64,000 nucleotides of DNA from Ktedonospora formicarum (lineage in GTDB: Bacteria; Chloroflexota; Ktedonobacteria; Ktedonobacterales; Ktedonobacteraceae). The notes under the pieces were generated by a model. The model was not told the origin of the DNA and did no database searches. It worked only from the letters and a program-made list of their open reading frames with translations. This document shows, piece by piece, positions 27,512-37,168 of the stretch (position 1 is its first letter; every line of letters starts with the position of its first letter). The DNA lies in NCBI RefSeq assembly GCF_016587355.1, contig NZ_BNJF01000002.1, forward strand, positions 1-64,000, in the 5' to 3' direction. The translations under genes and the position numbers were made by a program.

Positions 27512-30500
27512 ATGTCATCAACAGTACAAGTGCACCTGATCTGTAAGAATCAACACACTAATTCTGTTGTAGAGTACACCTGCGACTTACCAGTTACTAT
27601 TGGCCGTAGTACAGCACTCAACACTATCGTCATCCCCGATAGATCCATTTCGCGGCAGCATGCACGACTGGAACTGGAAGACCATCACCTCATCGTGAGT
27701 GATCTAAATAGTGCCAATGGGACTTTTGTGAACGACGAGCGCATTCAACGGATGGCTCTCAAGAGTGGCGACCAGATGAGAATTGGCGCCTATCAATTCT
27801 CATGGGCCTATGTTGACCAGGAAGCAGATGCAACTGTCATTTACACACCCACGCCTGAAATCAGGGCAGCCACACGCACAAGGCAGCCCACAACCTCACC
27901 AGAAGAAATGATCGCCGCGCGTAAGGTAGTGGAGGCAGCGGAAGCATATAATCGTGAACAGGGACATGAGAATGATGGGTTTCTGTCAATCACGCATGGC
28001 TTCTTGCCTGTAGAACCACCTCTACTTGCCTTGCCTGCGTCTTATCGTGTCTGGGATGAAATGGTTGACAGGCTGCCAGAATTGTATAGAACATTGGCTA
28101 TGCGGCGGGTATTTGACCAGATGCCCCTGCTAGAAACCACATCAGATGCCCTCCCTGATCGCTACCTGCTGCGGGCTTCTAGCATGCTTGGTGTTTTTGC
28201 TCATGCCTATCAGTATGTAGAAACAGATCTACCAGCCGCCCTCCCTGCTGCTATCTTAGAACCTTGGAAGGAAGTCTCACGACGCTTAGGCAAACCTCTT
28301 CCCTATGTTTCTTACATTGATTTATTCTTCTATAACTGGAAATTACTCGATCCGGCTGGACCCCGTCGCCTGGATAATATGGACCTGCTCATTCCCGCCT
28401 GGAACAATCAGGCTGAGCGCATCTTCTACCTGGTGACCACTGAGTTCGCGATGCAACTCACTCCTGTTCTCAACGCTATGCTCCAGGCACAGGAGGCAGT
28501 TGTACGGGAAGATCGCATTGCGCTGGAAGCCGCATTACTCATCATCCTTGACCAGCTTCAATATGTGACTCAGGTCATCTATCCGCAGCTCGACTCGAAT
28601 CCCTTCAGTAAAACGCATCTTGATCAAGTCCTTTGGGCCAAGACGGTTGGCACATCGGGTGTGCCCATATTTGAGGGCGCTCCAAGCCCAGCAGGAACAG
28701 CCCAGCCGCAAATTCATGCGCTGGATGCCTTTTTCGAGCGGAAGTCATATCACTCAACGGTCGGACAGCAGAGTGGGTATCTCCGTGGACACTTCCCCAG
28801 ACACTGGCGCGAACTTGTTGAAGCCCTGGGCACTATCTCTGTGCGGCAATTTGTGGAACGTAGCCAGAATACCGCCCTGCGAGGTCTGTATAATGCCGTT
28901 CTGGATGCCTACATTGGCGACAAAGGGTGGATGGGGCTACACCGCATCAAGGCATATGGTTACCTCGAGGTAGCATTTAAGGTTGGTCGCTCAGTCACCA
29001 CAGGGGCCAAGTTTACTGGCCTCTTCAAGGACAAGACCTGGGAAAAGATTGACGGTGAACTCGCGGAAGTGCGCGATGAGCGTTACATTGCTGGCAACCA
29101 GCAAGTCTATTTCGTGCACCCTCGAAGCGGCACTGTTACCACTGATCCAGAGACGGGTACCTGGACAAACTTCATTGAACTGGATGTCAGCGGACAGGGT
29201 ATCCATTATCAGCCGGGTGATCGCGTTGGCATTTTGTCAGAAAACAGCGATATGCTCGTTCATAAGACATTAAGAGCACTCCAAGCAACCGGCAGTGAGA
29301 TTGTGCATCTCACAACCCAATGGCAAGAGGCTATTCGCTTTCGTGCTGGCTATTCAGACGACATCAAAGTATTACCCCTGAGATCAATACTCAGCTTTGG
29401 CAAGATCCGACCTGTCACACGCGATGTTGCCAAACGGTTATTAAAAATGAGCGCGTCGAGCGCGCTCAAGCGGATCATCGATGCACGTATGGAGGACCAA
29501 TGGGAATTCTGGGATCTCCTTAACCTGCTCTATGCAGGTGGATATGATGTGACTCACCTCTGGAAAGCTGGCCCCTGGGACCCTGAGAGCATTTGCCGGG
29601 TGGTACCTCCTGAGGTGTTCCGTCTCTATTCCATTGCCTCTGCGATGGATGATAACGCTGCTGGTGCCGAAAAGCTCAATTTGATTGTTGGCGGGCTAGA
29701 TTATCAGACCCCGCATACGCCCTATTCATATCTGCAAGCGCGGGCAGGAGCGGCTTCTCACTTCTTGCGTTACATGACTAGCGACCCCAGGTTTAGAGAG
29801 AAACTGCTTTCGTTGACCATCGTCCCAACTCCTCGTTTCCGTTTGCCTGCTGACTCCTCTCGCCCAGTGGTGATGTTCGCGGCAGGTTCTGGCATCGCGC
29901 CCTTTTATGGCTTTCTCCAGGCACGCGCTCATCAGACGGAGACAGGAGAGAACTGGCTTCTCTTCGGCACACGCACACCCGACGAGCTCTTTAATCAGTC
30001 CGTTTTTGAGCGCCTGGAGGCCGATGGAAAACTACATTTGCGGATAGCATTCTCCAGAGCGGATGTCAAGACGCGCTTTGATCCGGCAGATGGGCATTAT
30101 GTCATTGAGAAAGGGCGTCGTCAGCGGATTGGCGAACTAATCGAAGCGGATGAACAGGCTGCCGCCCTCTGGAACTTTTTGCGCAGCGAGCGTGAAGGTG
30201 GGCAGCATGGCTACTTTTATGTCTGTGGTAAGACTAGCTTCGCGGTTTCAGTCATGGAAGCGCTCAAAGGAGTCATTCGACGGTTTAGTGGTGGGTCGGA
30301 AGCGCAGGTACAGAACGTCATTCAGCAATTGATTGCCGAGGGTCGTTATATGCAGGATATCTTCACCACCTACAGCGGTCATGCTCAGGAAGGGAAAACC
30401 TATGACATCTCTACTGTAGTCCTGCATAATACCCCTGGCGAAGGCTATTGGATCGTGGTAAGCGGCAAAGTGTACGATGTCACCGAATTTCTATATCAGC

Positions 30501-31399
30501 ATGTGGGTGGAGAAAGAATCATTATCCACTACACCGGAATGGACGCGACGAGTGCCTATCAAGGCGTGCTCCACCATGTGAATTCAGAAGTAGATGCCAT
30601 GCTAGGGATGTATGAGCTTGGCAATATGCGGCGTCTTCAATTTAACGATGCCTGGGGCGTCATCTTAAGTCCTGACGGGCTGAAGTTCATGCTACTGGAA
30701 GATATGTTTACTGCCTGGGTGCGTTATATCTACCTAGTGGTTGGGATGGAAAACGCGCTGGAAAATGACTATGATTTTGCCCGTCTATCCTCTACCGCTG
30801 GTGAAGATCCCAATGAGTTAACCCCGTTCAAGTCGCAATTTCTGATCGAGGCTCATCGCCGGTTTCTGGTGAGCTATCTGGATGGCTTGATAGATGAGGA
30901 CCTTCGGGTGCTCTGGGCAATGACCACCGGTTTCTGCGCGAGAGACCAGGATATTCGCTGGCTACAGGCGGAGATCGATACACTCAGAGCGCGAGCGGCT
31001 TATCGGCTGGTTCGCAACTCTGTTCCATTCCTTAAACATCTGTTGTTTGGGCTGAAAGCGAGCGACAGCCCGCAGGCTAGAGCCACAACATATACCAGGA
31101 TTAACAAACTGTGCCAGATCTTCAAAGCCGAGGATAAACGGGTCTTGTATGAAATGAAAATCGCCTTGCGTGAGGGTATCCTGGCATTTGAACAATACGA
31201 GGCAGAAGTGGTCAAACAGGCTAGCGGGCAATTAATGCGAGCTCTGCAACAGACACTGAAAACAGTAGAAGCTTATTATCAGCGATTGGCCGAGCACATT
31301 GCTTCACAGGGAATCACACTCGAAGCCCTCCCCCGCGATTTGGACGAAGAAGCCATCCCAGAGGATCTCGGTCTTCCTGGTCATGGCGGAAAGATTTGA
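27512..31399 (+). CDS. FHA - indoleamine 2,3-dioxygenase-like - FAD/NAD(P)H reductase - cytochrome b5 fusion protein
   Basis: A 1295-residue multidomain redox protein. (1) FHA domain, about 25-100, with IGRS (30-33), SRQHARL (47-53) and SANGTFVND (67-75). (2) Indoleamine 2,3-dioxygenase-like haem domain, about 175-505: SYIDLFFYNWKLLDP...LDNMDLL aligns with human IDO1's VYADCVLANWKKKDP...YENMDVL, and ISVRQFV with PSVREFV; H477 (GLHRIKAYGYLEV) matches the IDO haem-ligand histidine. (3) Ferredoxin-reductase-like module, about 525-945: FAD motif RLYS (704-707), NAD(P) loop AAGSGIAPF (790-798), YFYVCGK (901-907). (4) Cytochrome b5 domain, about 960-1035, HVGG (997-1000) and a second histidine at 1021/1022. 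(5) Unassigned helical tail. Likely electron path: NAD(P)H to FAD to b5 to dioxygenase haem. No FMN domain is present. Domains 1, 3 and 4 are sure; 2 is probable. Confidence 0.85.
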   Translation: MSSTVQVHLICKNQHTNSVVEYTCDLPVTIGRSTALNTIVIPDRSISRQHARLELEDHHLIVSDLNSANGTFVNDERIQRMALKSGDQMRIGAYQFSWAYVDQEADATVIYTPTPEIRAATRTRQPTTSPEEMIAARKVVEAAEAYNREQGHENDGFLSITHGFLPVEPPLLALPASYRVWDEMVDRLPELYRTLAMRRVFDQMPLLETTSDALPDRYLLRASSMLGVFAHAYQYVETDLPAALPAAILEPWKEVSRRLGKPLPYVSYIDLFFYNWKLLDPAGPRRLDNMDLLIPAWNNQAERIFYLVTTEFAMQLTPVLNAMLQAQEAVVREDRIALEAALLIILDQLQYVTQVIYPQLDSNPFSKTHLDQVLWAKTVGTSGVPIFEGAPSPAGTAQPQIHALDAFFERKSYHSTVGQQSGYLRGHFPRHWRELVEALGTISVRQFVERSQNTALRGLYNAVLDAYIGDKGWMGLHRIKAYGYLEVAFKVGRSVTTGAKFTGLFKDKTWEKIDGELAEVRDERYIAGNQQVYFVHPRSGTVTTDPETGTWTNFIELDVSGQGIHYQPGDRVGILSENSDMLVHKTLRALQATGSEIVHLTTQWQEAIRFRAGYSDDIKVLPLRSILSFGKIRPVTRDVAKRLLKMSASSALKRIIDARMEDQWEFWDLLNLLYAGGYDVTHLWKAGPWDPESICRVVPPEVFRLYSIASAMDDNAAGAEKLNLIVGGLDYQTPHTPYSYLQARAGAASHFLRYMTSDPRFREKLLSLTIVPTPRFRLPADSSRPVVMFAAGSGIAPFYGFLQARAHQTETGENWLLFGTRTPDELFNQSVFERLEADGKLHLRIAFSRADVKTRFDPADGHYVIEKGRRQRIGELIEADEQAAALWNFLRSEREGGQHGYFYVCGKTSFAVSVMEALKGVIRRFSGGSEAQVQNVIQQLIAEGRYMQDIFTTYSGHAQEGKTYDISTVVLHNTPGEGYWIVVSGKVYDVTEFLYQHVGGERIIIHYTGMDATSAYQGVLHHVNSEVDAMLGMYELGNMRRLQFNDAWGVILSPDGLKFMLLEDMFTAWVRYIYLVVGMENALENDYDFARLSSTAGEDPNELTPFKSQFLIEAHRRFLVSYLDGLIDEDLRVLWAMTTGFCARDQDIRWLQAEIDTLRARAAYRLVRNSVPFLKHLLFGLKASDSPQARATTYTRINKLCQIFKAEDKRVLYEMKIALREGILAFEQYEAEVVKQASGQLMRALQQTLKTVEAYYQRLAEHIASQGITLEALPRDLDEEAIPEDLGLPGHGGKI

Positions 31400-31886
31400 A
31401 CGGTTGAGGGTTAAAACAAGTTTCTTGAAGAATGGACTATTTGTCCATTCTGTTGACATCTGTCGCTCTTGCATTCGTCCCTCGTTTCTGCTAGAATTAT
31501 CCCTCGTACGGTGAGTGACACCGGAAGGGACGCCTGTGGAGATCCTGTAAGACCTGGTAGATCCAGGCACGTTGTTCGTTGAAGCAGGAACCGAACGCCA
31601 GATAGGGCTTGTCCATCTTTGGGTAAGTTTCGGATAACGGTAGCGCACAGGGCGTAACAGACGAAGCGCTGGCGGCTTTGGAACTTGAGCAGTGTGGCAT
31701 ACTCATCCTAATCAGCCAGCGCTTTCCCTGGTGGCTTCCCTCAGGCGTTACATGTCATGCACAGGAACTCTTCGCGCCGCGATTTCCGCGCGCAGCATAT
31801 CCAGGCAGATCCGCGTAACCGCCCTGCTCAGCCATGCGCCCAGGTTTGAGACGGTGCTTCGATCCGTGCGGATCAGATACAACCCC
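31400..31886. other. Gap with a hairpin and a possible decayed gene
   Basis: AGAATGGAC (31429-31437) pairs with GTCCATTCT (31443-31451) around a 5-nt loop, 30 bp past the fusion gene, and is a likely transcript end. On the minus strand 31500-31705 reads protein-like in two frames (for example LLKFQSRQRFVCYALCATVI), suggesting a decayed gene, possibly a transposase, that I could not identify. Confidence 0.35.
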
Positions 31887-34053
31887 TCATGTTCTTTTGC
31901 AGGGAAGCATCACCTGAAAGGTCGATCCTTTTCCTGGCTCGCTTTCGACTGTGATAGTTCCTCCATAGTGTTTCACAATCTCCGCAACAATGTATAACCC
32001 CATGCCTAGGCCGTGAGTTGCCTTCTGCTTGGGATCAGTGACTCGATAGAAGCGGTCAAAAATCTTGTCGCGCTGCTCGCGTGGGATGCCCAGGCCATAA
32101 TCCTTCACACGGATCGTGACCGCATTTTCGGAGGTGGAGAGATCTATCTCGACGGTCTCCGCGCCGGGAGAATACTTAATAGCATTGCTGATTAGGTTGG
32201 TGAAGACCTGTCCCAGCCGGTCTCGATCTGCCATCAGGTTGGTCTGCACCGCGCCATGCACCTGAATGCGATGACTGAGATGGGTTTGCTGCATGGTGCT
32301 GACGATCTCTCCTAGCAATGCGTCCAGATCCACTGACTCCCGGACATACTCGAGTCCGCCTGCCTTGATCTTGGAGACGTCTAACAACTCCTCTACCAGT
32401 CGGGTGACTTTGTTGATCTGGGTCTCCATGCTCGAAAGAGCTGAAGCCTGGAGGCCTTGCTTGCCGAGCTGCCGGTGCAGTAAGGTGGTCTGCAGCTTCA
32501 AGGCGGTAAGTGGGTTCCTCAGTTCATGGCTGGCCATGCTGATAAAGTCATCCTTACGTTGTTCCAGCTCCTTACGCGCCGAATTATCCAGCACAAAGGT
32601 GATCACCTGGAATTGGTGACGCTGTAAGAGGACCCACCCACGAGCACGGGAAGGCGACTTCCGTCTTGACACACGTATTCTTTCTCATAGGGCGTCAGCG
32701 TTTGTTGGGCATCCAGTTCCTGCTGAGCCTGCTTGGTTCGAGCCAGATACTCTGGAGGGGTCATGCGCATCCAGTTTATACGCCCTGCGCGCAGGTCTTC
32801 TCGTGTATAACCAATCATGCGTAGAAAGGTATCGTTGGCATCCACGATCTGCTCTCTTTCGCCAACAAAGATCCCAATAATGTTGGAGTTCATCAGAACG
32901 CTCACGCGCTCCTGACTCTGACGCAAGGCTTCCTCCGCCTGTTTCTGATCCTCAATATCGGTGCAAGTGCCCACCCATTTGAGGATTTGGCCGATTTCAT
33001 CGCGCACTGGTAGCGCACGGGCTAAAAACCAGCGATACGTCCCCAGACGGCCATTTTTCACCCGATATTCGAACTCAAAGGGTTTCTCTGAGGCAAGCGC
33101 ATCACGCCAGAGCATGAGCGTATGCTGGCGATCATCGGGATGGATAGCCTGGAGCCAGCCATCTCCTTGATATTGTTCGAGAGTCATGCCTGTATAGTCA
33201 CACCAGCGTTGGTTGCCGTATTCGCTCATGCCATCAGGGCGCATGATCCACACAAAATGAGGAATGGCATCGATCAGGATACGCAGTTTGTCTTCAGCAT
33301 GCTTGCGTTCGGTGATATCCCGGCCTGCACAGATGAGGTACTCGACGTGCTGATTGGCGTTACGATGGGGGTGATTGTTATCAATATGTCCAGATACTTC
33401 TCGCCTCGTGGACGGATTCTGGCCTCAAAGCGCACATTTTCGCCCCGACTCGCTCGCGCAAGAGCCGCACGCACTTGCTCCTGGAGTGTTGGGTCATAGG
33501 ACCACAGAGGCATGTCGGCAAACGGTTTACCCATCACAACTTCCCGCGGAAGGTCGACATCTGCCAGCATACGCTGATTCATGTCGAGAATCAGCCCATC
33601 GGGAGTCAAGATCACGACACCATCAGCCAAACTTTCCAGTAACTCCCGATACATCTGTTCGTTGGGGTTCAAGGCATTCAGGAGAGATAATGATTCTAGA
33701 TCGTCTTGGAAAAAGAGTACAACGCCTTCCTCAGTGCATGAGAGCGAGACATGCAGCCAATGCTGGGTCACAGGAGAACGATACGTTACTGCGGTTGCTT
33801 CTCGACTCTGTTTTGTCTTGCGTAGAGCCTGGTAGAGCTCAGGACTCACCAACTGCGGTGCGGAGTGCCAGAAAACGCTTCCAATGCAAGCCTCTGATAT
33901 GGCTCTTGCCATAACCTTGGCCCTGGTATTGGCATACACAATCGTCTCGGTGTCATCAATAACAAATAATGCCCGGGAAGGGTTTCCAAGAGCGATGGAA
34001 GGTGAGGACCCGATGTGAGCAGAGTCTCCACTGAAATATTCTTGTCTAAGCAC
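31887..34053 (-). pseudogene. Multi-PAS sensor histidine kinase, two frameshifts
   Basis: Three overlapping frames together encode a hybrid-free histidine kinase of about 720 residues. Frame 1 holds two PAS-like domains (ALFVIDDTETIVYANTRAK; DGVVILTPDGLILDMNQRML). Frame 2 holds two more PAS/PAC units (PDGMSEYGNQRWCDYTGM; NIIGIFVGEREQIVDANDTF). Frame 3 holds the dimerisation histidine in FISMASHELRNPLTALK and the ATP lid (NLISNAIKYSP, KDYGLGIPREQ, HGLGMGLYIV). The breaks fall in a G5 run at 33367-33371 and a CCC at 32633-32635 (plus strand); one base added at each restores ITPHRNANQHVEYL and LVLVGGVLLQRHQ. GTG 34053 is the best start. No response regulator is adjacent, so it is an orphan kinase. 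Confidence 0.82.
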
Positions 34054-34552
34054 ATAGCATGACTCTCTCCTTTCCCTACTGCTCAGTCCTTTGGGCAAAG
34101 AAGGCATGCTTGATCACGCAATGAAATGATAGGTGAGAGCTGCGCTTGACGTGTAATACGCCATCTTTGTTCAAGAGATGGTATACTGCGGCTTCGCGTA
34201 CGATCTACGGCAAAGTGAGCCTTCCTCTCTTTGATGGAGCAGTTGCCTTGCGCAACAAAAGAGATAGACGCTCTCTCACTAACAAGAGTTTCCAGCACTC
34301 TGACTGTCAAGAAGAGGCCTTTTTCACAAAGGTCAACAGGGAATGGCGAGTGCATGAAAAGAGATTACTCCCAAATTATGTTGCTGTCAATTACAGAAAG
34401 CCGAATGGAAAAACCCCTGTTTTATCCAGGGGATGAACCGCCGTTTCTTTCAAAGGCGCAGGGGAGGATGACGAGGGAACCCAGTCAAGGTGAGAGGGAC
34501 TCAGATAGAATCTTCATAATGAGTGAGAATTGACTGTCCACCTCCACCCTCG
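34054..34552. other. Gap with a small GC hairpin
   Basis: No gene seen. CCCCTG (34414-34419) pairs with CAGGGG (34427-34432) around a 7-nt loop, resembling the tip hairpins at ends of IS200/IS605 elements, but nothing else of such an element is present. Confidence 0.35.
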
Positions 34553-35307
34553 TCAAGACGAATAGTGGATGGTATCCACCATGGCCCGGAAGAATTCAAA
34601 TTCACGGTCAGTTCCTGGCCACCAGGACGCATGGAGCCGTGAGGGAACAGTATAGTCGCCGAAGGTTCGCTCCTCCTCCGTGTGAGCAGCAAACGGAACC
34701 CAGGCGTACTTTCCCTCATCAGTGAGATCGCTCCACCGCTGTAAACGAAGCTCCCTCAACAGACCATCAGATTCAAGCCGCATCGTCATTTTCACCTCCT
34801 CATTCTCGATTGGCATGGTGAGTTGGGCAAGGTCTCCTTCTTCGGACCAGGATGCTCCCAATTCAGGTAAGAAACTGGAAGGAAGCCAGGTGGACTCGAC
34901 GATGAAGCGGCCACGAGCTGAGTGGGCAAGATCGGGACCGTGACGGCTCATCATCGGAATGAAGCCAAATAGCCGGAGTTGTGCGGTTGCTATGCCTTGT
35001 TCATATCCATCATGGGTAGTCACTGGCAGTGGACCCAGCGAGGTACGTGCTCTCACGTGGAAGGATTGGCCTGCCTCAATGATCTCTCGACCTCGAAAAG
35101 ACAGCCAGGGGAAGCGCGGCTTGAGTCGTACAAAGCCATGAAAGGTAATCTCAGCCCGTCGAGCGAGCGTCGCCCCGGGCGAATGGCATGTCTCAGGTAG
35201 CGCAGTCCAGTTGGTGGTACCTGCTTTGCCAACGTTTCAGGATCGAACGTTCCAGCAGTAGGATAAGAACTCATAGGAGTCAAATCCAGTTTGTGGTTTC
35301 TCTTCAA
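34553..35307 (-). pseudogene. DUF6544-like (DUF6920) protein, frameshifted
   Basis: Two frames combine to a protein of about 250 residues of an uncharacterised family. The N-terminal frame starts at TTG 35307 (ribosome site AAGAAAGG, 5 bp after the marR stop, indicating translational coupling) and reads to RYLRHAIRPG. The second continues with ATLARRAEITFHGFVRLKP, SFHVRARTSLGPLP, MMSRHGPDLAHSARGRF and VPSRLHASWWPGTDREFEFF. They join at a CCCC run (35173-35176); one more base restores the frame. The conserved DxARSARGRF-like motif supports the family call. Function is unknown; the coupled MarR gene suggests it belongs to a regulated unit. Confidence 0.65.
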
Positions 35308-35312
35308 TTGCT

Positions 35313-35828
35313 CTACCTTTCTTGCTCGATGTGATGCTGCTCAAGGGCTTCTCGGAAACGGTGAAGGACACTCCCAGCAGCTTGCAACTCGTCAAGGGAG
35401 AGATCGAGATTGAGGGTACTCAACAAGGTCGTCTCTCGCTTCTCCATCTCATCAAGGAGTACCTTTCCATGAGATGTCAAACGCACCAGTTGGGAGCGTT
35501 TGTGTTCTGGATTCCGGATATGCTCGACGAGATCTTCGGCAATCAGACGGTTCACTAGCAGCTGAATGTTCTGGCGTGAGACTGGTCTGCCACGTGCCAG
35601 TTGGGGGACAGTGCGTGGTCCAAGCCGGGAGAGATCTCGTAGCACTCCTCGGCACGCTCGCGACAACTCACTGTGTGCGTGTAGTTCCTCCGTCATGACC
35701 TGGATTTGGAGGTGCGTGGCAATGGTCTCATCGATGAGCCCCATCAGCGCTGCAAGCATTTCTTGCCTGATTGGTTGTGTTTCTTCTGTCGTGGAGAGAT
35801 GGATACCTTCATGGGCCTGATCTCTCAT
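35313..35828 (-). CDS. MarR family transcriptional regulator
   Basis: A 171-residue winged-helix regulator. The DNA-binding region reads RTVPQLARGRPVSRQNIQLL then VNRLIAEDLVEHIRNPEHKR, with the wing KRSQLVRLTSHG. Both terminal helices for dimerisation are present. ATG 35828 follows AGGAG; an open extension to 35864 is not needed. It heads an operon with the DUF6544-like gene 5 bp downstream and has a consensus promoter overlapped by palindromes, so autoregulation is likely. The ligand is unknown. Confidence 0.85.
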   Translation of the reverse strand: MRDQAHEGIHLSTTEETQPIRQEMLAALMGLIDETIATHLQIQVMTEELHAHSELSRACRGVLRDLSRLGPRTVPQLARGRPVSRQNIQLLVNRLIAEDLVEHIRNPEHKRSQLVRLTSHGKVLLDEMEKRETTLLSTLNLDLSLDELQAAGSVLHRFREALEQHHIEQER

Positions 35829-35890
35829 ATCTCTATGTCTCCTTGTATGCTGTTTCCTATGCAAGGAAGCAGGGATAAGGCGAGAGCCAA

Positions 35891-35956
35891 CATATTGACA
35901 ACAAAGTTGCTATGATAGCAATTTTTATACATGATAACAAATAACTTGTCAATATG
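35891..35956 (-). promoter_or_regulatory. marR promoter nested in palindromes
   Basis: Read on the minus strand: TTGACA (plus 35947-35952), a 17-bp spacer and TATAAA (35924-35929). Just downstream is the 15-bp palindrome TTGCTATGATAGCAA (35907-35921). An outer inverted repeat CATATTGACAA (35891-35901) / TTGTCAATATG (35946-35956) encloses both. The palindrome is the best candidate operator for the MarR protein. Confidence 0.75.
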
Positions 35957-36270
35957 AATCAGGGAAAAGTTCTGGAGGTAGACCACCAGGCACTCAATTG
36001 CATAAGGCACAATAAGAGTAAGAGATCATTTTTGTTCTCAGCACAAGGAGTAAGTAGTGAAGTTTTTGCTCATGTTGCACTGCTGGCTTCACCCGCCCTC
36101 CTTGACAAGAGCTTTCCATCATGATAAGTTTCGCTCCTAATAAATCAAACAGAGACCATGAGCACACGCCGCTTCTTCAAGCCCTTGTTCAATGGTTCCA
36201 CTGCTAGCATCTCTTTGCTTGGTGTGAGATCTGTGAATGGCAGAATGGTATACACATGGGGAGAAAAGCA
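35957..36270. other. Intergenic region, no gene seen
   Basis: About 310 bp between the marR promoter and the MBL-fold gene. No open frame with a ribosome site was seen. TGGTATACA at 36246-36254 resembles an extended -10 for the gene that follows, but lies too close to its start to be certain. Confidence 0.35.
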
Positions 36271-37002
36271 ATGAAAGGACAAACGTTGCTATCGGAAGCA
36301 CTAAATCAACTCGCTGAGAATATCTGGATACTCCCTCGTGACAAGCACCCAAACAAAGTCCAGCCGAATGTGGGCATTATCTGCACTTCGACCCAAACAG
36401 TCTTAGTAGATTGCGGAAATAGCCCATATCATGCACAACGGCTTCTGGCTGCACTTAAGCACCTGAATGCACCGCCTATCAGTCAGATCATCTATACCCA
36501 TCACCATTGGGATCACATCTTTGGTGCTAGCACCTTTGGCGTTCCTGTCATTGCTCATGAACTCTGCCAGCAATTACTCACACAACATATTCAGCAGCGT
36601 GGAGGACTGGCAGCCCTAAAGACACAGATCCAGCAAAACGAGCCTGGCACGCATCATGAGGTCTGGGATCATTTTCAAATCATTCTCCCTGATATTACCT
36701 TTTCACACCAGCTCACCTTGCCACTGGATGGACTCACCTTAGAACTTGAGCATGTTGGAGGGGTTCATGCAGCAGATTCCATCGTGGTGCGCGTGAAAGA
36801 GAGCCATGTCATGTTCATAGGGGATTGCTACTATCCCCCACCAGGATATTTGCAGAGCAGTAACAAGAAAACTTCCTGGTCGATGCTCTCATCGTTTTTA
36901 GACGAAAAAGCCATTGATGTTTATGTTGATGGTCATAGTGATCCATTGAAGAAATCAGATCTGCTCAAACGGTGGGGGATCAAATTTCTGGCATCTCTGT
37001 GA
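36271..37002 (+). CDS. Metallo-beta-lactamase fold hydrolase
   Basis: A 243-residue MBL-fold protein. The metal-binding signature is intact: IIYTHHHWDHIFGA (H-x-H-x-D-H), a later histidine in HVGGVHAADSI, the bridging aspartate in VMFIGDCYY and a final histidine in YVDGHSDPL. There is no signal peptide, so it is probably a cytoplasmic hydrolase (lactonase, thioesterase or glyoxalase-like) rather than an antibiotic-resistance enzyme. ATG 36271 is preferred over 36256 because GGGGAG lies 7 bp upstream of it. It stands alone. Confidence 0.87.
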   Translation: MKGQTLLSEALNQLAENIWILPRDKHPNKVQPNVGIICTSTQTVLVDCGNSPYHAQRLLAALKHLNAPPISQIIYTHHHWDHIFGASTFGVPVIAHELCQQLLTQHIQQRGGLAALKTQIQQNEPGTHHEVWDHFQIILPDITFSHQLTLPLDGLTLELEHVGGVHAADSIVVRVKESHVMFIGDCYYPPPGYLQSSNKKTSWSMLSSFLDEKAIDVYVDGHSDPLKKSDLLKRWGIKFLASL

Positions 37003-37168
37003 GCAATCGGAAGTCGACCTGCGGTACAAAAAGGCTTAGGCACCTGAAATTGGAGCAACTTCCGCGCGAGGCGAAACAGAGTAGCGTTGCTGTGTTTTCC
37101 GTATGGTGTCGAGTCTTTTGGACTGGGCGCGCACGGGAGGAACAAAAGAAATGACACGAGTGACCTAT

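Noticed and set aside
34414..34432. IS200/IS605 end at the CCCCTG/CAGGGG hairpin
   Set aside because: A 6-bp stem alone, without similarity to the other ends in the window, is not enough.
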